Source: Acidobacteriota bacterium (GTDB lineage: Bacteria; Acidobacteriota; Terriglobia; Acidiferrales; UBA7541). From it: DNA of 64,000 bases. A program made the position numbers and the translations under genes. The stretch is taken from contig JABCZN010000001.1 in the NCBI GenBank assembly GCA_013289665.1, positions 310,001-374,000 of the forward strand. Reading direction: 5' to 3'. The number at the start of each line of letters is the position of its first letter. Positions within the stretch are counted from its first letter, which is position 1. Positions 62,321 to 64,000 of the stretch are shown one piece after another. A model generated the notes under the pieces. It saw nothing but the letters and a program-made list of their open reading frames with translations. It ran no database searches and was not told the DNA's origin.

Positions 62321-62638
62321 CCACGCCGATGTTAGAACTCCGCTCAGATGAAACAAGCGCCATATTGGTACCGGAGACGCAAAGCTTGTCAGGGTCTTGC
62401 CTGCCCTGACCCTATCCAAATCGAACTAACAATCCTCGGGTTTTGAGGCAAAAGGTCAAGAAACCCAATACTTTGTTTGATTTCGGAGACATTGTGCAGC
62501 GTCGAATCCTCCACTCCCCAGACGGGTCACGATAGGCGCCGACACCAAATAGAGCATAGTCCTGATTGAAATTCGGGAGCTAGAGTGTGACAGTGTGTGA
62601 CAGCGGAGTGAGCCATCGCACCATCAGGGAGTATCTTC
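62321..62638. other. Divergent intergenic region between the M20 peptidase and MHYT sensor genes
   Basis: About 320 bases with no gene. A short direct repeat of GTGTGACA near 62585-62600 sits 40-55 bases before the sensor start and could be a regulator site. No clear promoter consensus is seen. Confidence 0.3.
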
Positions 62639-64000
62639 GTGAACTTGATTGGCTCCTACAACTACCCACTCGTAGCACTTTCGGTGTTCATCGCTATGTT
62701 TGCCTCCTACGCTGCCCTTGATCTCGCGGGTCGCGTTACGGCCACGGGCGGTCGGACTCGCGCGATTTGGCTGCTCGGCGGCGCCGGTGCCATGGGGACG
62801 GGCATTTGGTCCATGCACTACATCGGGATGCTGGCGTTCATCCTGCCGATTCCTGTGGCCTACCATTGGCCGACCGTCTTCCTTTCATTGTTTGCTGCCA
62901 TTCTCGCTTCGATCGTTGCCCTTGCCGTGGTGAGCAGGCAGAAAATGGGTTGGTTCCGGGCATTCGAGGCAAGCATCCTGATGGGTGCGGGTATCGCCAG
63001 CATGCACTACATCGGTATGGGCGCCATGCGCTTATCGGCGATCTGCCACTTTCAGTCCTCTCTCGTCGTCCTGTCCGTAGTGTTCGCGGTGCTGATTTCT
63101 CTCGCTGCCCTTTGGATTACCTTTAACTTCCGGGACGAGAAAACAGGCATCGGCTGGCAAAAGTTGGCCGGAGCCGCCGTGATGGGTGCTGCGATCCCCA
63201 TCATGCATTACACCGGCATGGCCGCCGCGAGTTTCACCCCCTCCGACATGCCGGTGGACCTGTCCAATGCCGTAAGCATCTCCTCACTGAGTACCGCGGG
63301 TATTGCCGCCGCCACCTTTATCGTTCTGGGGCTGGCACTTCTGACGTCCCTGGTTGACAGGCGATCCGCTGCCCAGACTCTGGTAGTACAGGAAGAGAAG
63401 CTGCGGCAAAGCGAAGCGTACTTGGCGGAAGCGCAAAGTCTTAGTCATACGGGCAGCTTCGGCTGGATTCCCTCGACCGGCGAGATCGATTGGTCAGAGG
63501 AGACCTTTCGAATCTTCCAATCCGACCAGGCGACGAAACCCACCGTGGAACTTATTCTCCAAAGGGTTCATCCGGAAGACACAGCCTTCGTGCAGCAGAC
63601 CATCGGGCACGCCGCCCAAGAGGGGAAGGAGTTTGATTTTGAACATCGGCTGCTGATGCCAGATGGATCTGTCAAATATTTACGGGTCGTCGCCCGTCCC
63701 TCAGGGGACAAATTGGGTCGCCTGGGGTTCGTGGGCGCGGTTACGGATATCACCGAGCGCAAGCGGGCCGAGTCCCTGCGCGACGGAGAGAGCCGGATTT
63801 TGGAGATGATAGCCCGGGATGCTCCGCTGGAGGAAACACTCGAAAAGCTGGTACGCGTTGTGGAAGCCCAATTTGCCGGGTTGCTCTGTTCTGTTCTGCT
63901 GCTCGACGAGGACGGGCAACATGTGCGGCACGGTGCCGCCCCCAGCCTTCCCAAGGCCTACGTTAAGGCCATCGACGGTCTTTCCATTGGACCGACGGCG
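62639..64000 (+). CDS. MHYT-PAS-GAF membrane sensor protein (3' end outside window)
   Basis: The GTG at 62639 follows GGGAG by seven bases. The first 245 residues form the MHYT module: seven membrane spans with three copper- or gas-binding-type motifs SMHYIGM, SMHYIGM and IMHYTGM. Next comes a coiled stretch and a PAS domain (SLSHTGSFGWIPSTGEIDWSEETFRIFQ ... FEHRLLMPDGSVKYLRVVARPSG ... GFVGAVTDITERKRAE), then the beginning of a GAF domain (RILEMIARDAPLEETLEKLVRVVEAQFAGLLCSVLLLDEDG). The frame is open at base 64000; a kinase or GGDEF/EAL output is expected beyond it. Confidence 0.9.
   Translation, partial: MNLIGSYNYPLVALSVFIAMFASYAALDLAGRVTATGGRTRAIWLLGGAGAMGTGIWSMHYIGMLAFILPIPVAYHWPTVFLSLFAAILASIVALAVVSRQKMGWFRAFEASILMGAGIASMHYIGMGAMRLSAICHFQSSLVVLSVVFAVLISLAALWITFNFRDEKTGIGWQKLAGAAVMGAAIPIMHYTGMAAASFTPSDMPVDLSNAVSISSLSTAGIAAATFIVLGLALLTSLVDRRSAAQTLVVQEEKLRQSEAYLAEAQSLSHTGSFGWIPSTGEIDWSEETFRIFQSDQATKPTVELILQRVHPEDTAFVQQTIGHAAQEGKEFDFEHRLLMPDGSVKYLRVVARPSGDKLGRLGFVGAVTDITERKRAESLRDGESRILEMIARDAPLEETLEKLVRVVEAQFAGLLCSVLLLDEDGQHVRHGAAPSLPKAYVKAIDGLSIGPTA

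Overview
The window (about 58-60% GC by eye) reads as a chromosomal segment of an Acidobacteriota bacterium, probably the soil-dwelling Terriglobia/Koribacter side. That placement is an inference from gene content and style: a DUF2934 protein, a glycosyltransferase plus GH130 pair, an orphan AmmeMemoRadiSam enzyme, LssY_C and SatD/DUF3307 proteins, many secreted proteins and many GTG starts. I see no phage, insertion sequence, CRISPR array, rRNA or tRNA.

Layout. 1-2.3 kb: 3' part of a glycosyltransferase and a GH130 glycoside phosphorylase/hydrolase. 2.6-8.5 kb (minus): a three-gene RND efflux operon (adaptor, pump, outer-membrane channel). 8.8-13.6 kb (plus): a GAF-GAF-AAA+-Fis sigma-54 activator, an RsbW-type ATPase, a STAS protein, an ECF sigma factor and a DUF2934 protein. 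13.7-20.4 kb: a DHA2 drug exporter, an MBL hydrolase, a DUF3052 protein and several unassigned proteins. 20.6-25.4 kb: a MocR/PdxR-like regulator, a thioesterase, pdxS, pdxT, a low-molecular-weight phosphatase and a DtxR/MntR regulator. 25.5-34.2 kb: an SnoaL-like protein, the AmrS-type radical SAM enzyme, two methyltransferases, an LssY_C protein and glgB. 34.4-41.1 kb: gamma-glutamyltransferase, two decayed genes (a cation-efflux transporter and a DUF72 protein), a PBP4-type D,D-carboxypeptidase and a VanX-type dipeptidase. 41.2-46.3 kb (minus): the ilvD-ilvB-ilvN-ilvC operon with a leader hairpin in front and a clean terminator behind. 46.8-51.4 kb: a class III aminotransferase, an FAD oxidoreductase, a YceI protein and myo-inositol-phosphate synthase. 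51.6-55.6 kb (minus): an oxidoreductase, an aquaglyceroporin and an orphan MASE1-PAS histidine kinase. 56-64 kb: a TPR protein, a SatD/DUF3307 pair, an atypical SDR, NIPSNAP and redoxin proteins, an M20 peptidase and the 5' part of a MHYT-PAS-GAF sensor.

The most striking observation is a regulatory circuit around the sigma-54 activator. A 30-bp element, matching at 26 positions between two copies, lies on both sides of the activator gene. Each copy points at a good -24/-12 sigma-54 promoter about 90 bp away: one reads into the RND efflux operon, the other into the ATPase/STAS/ECF-sigma module. The geometry is that of bacterial enhancers, and it suggests that one sensor couples drug efflux to a second sigma-factor cascade.
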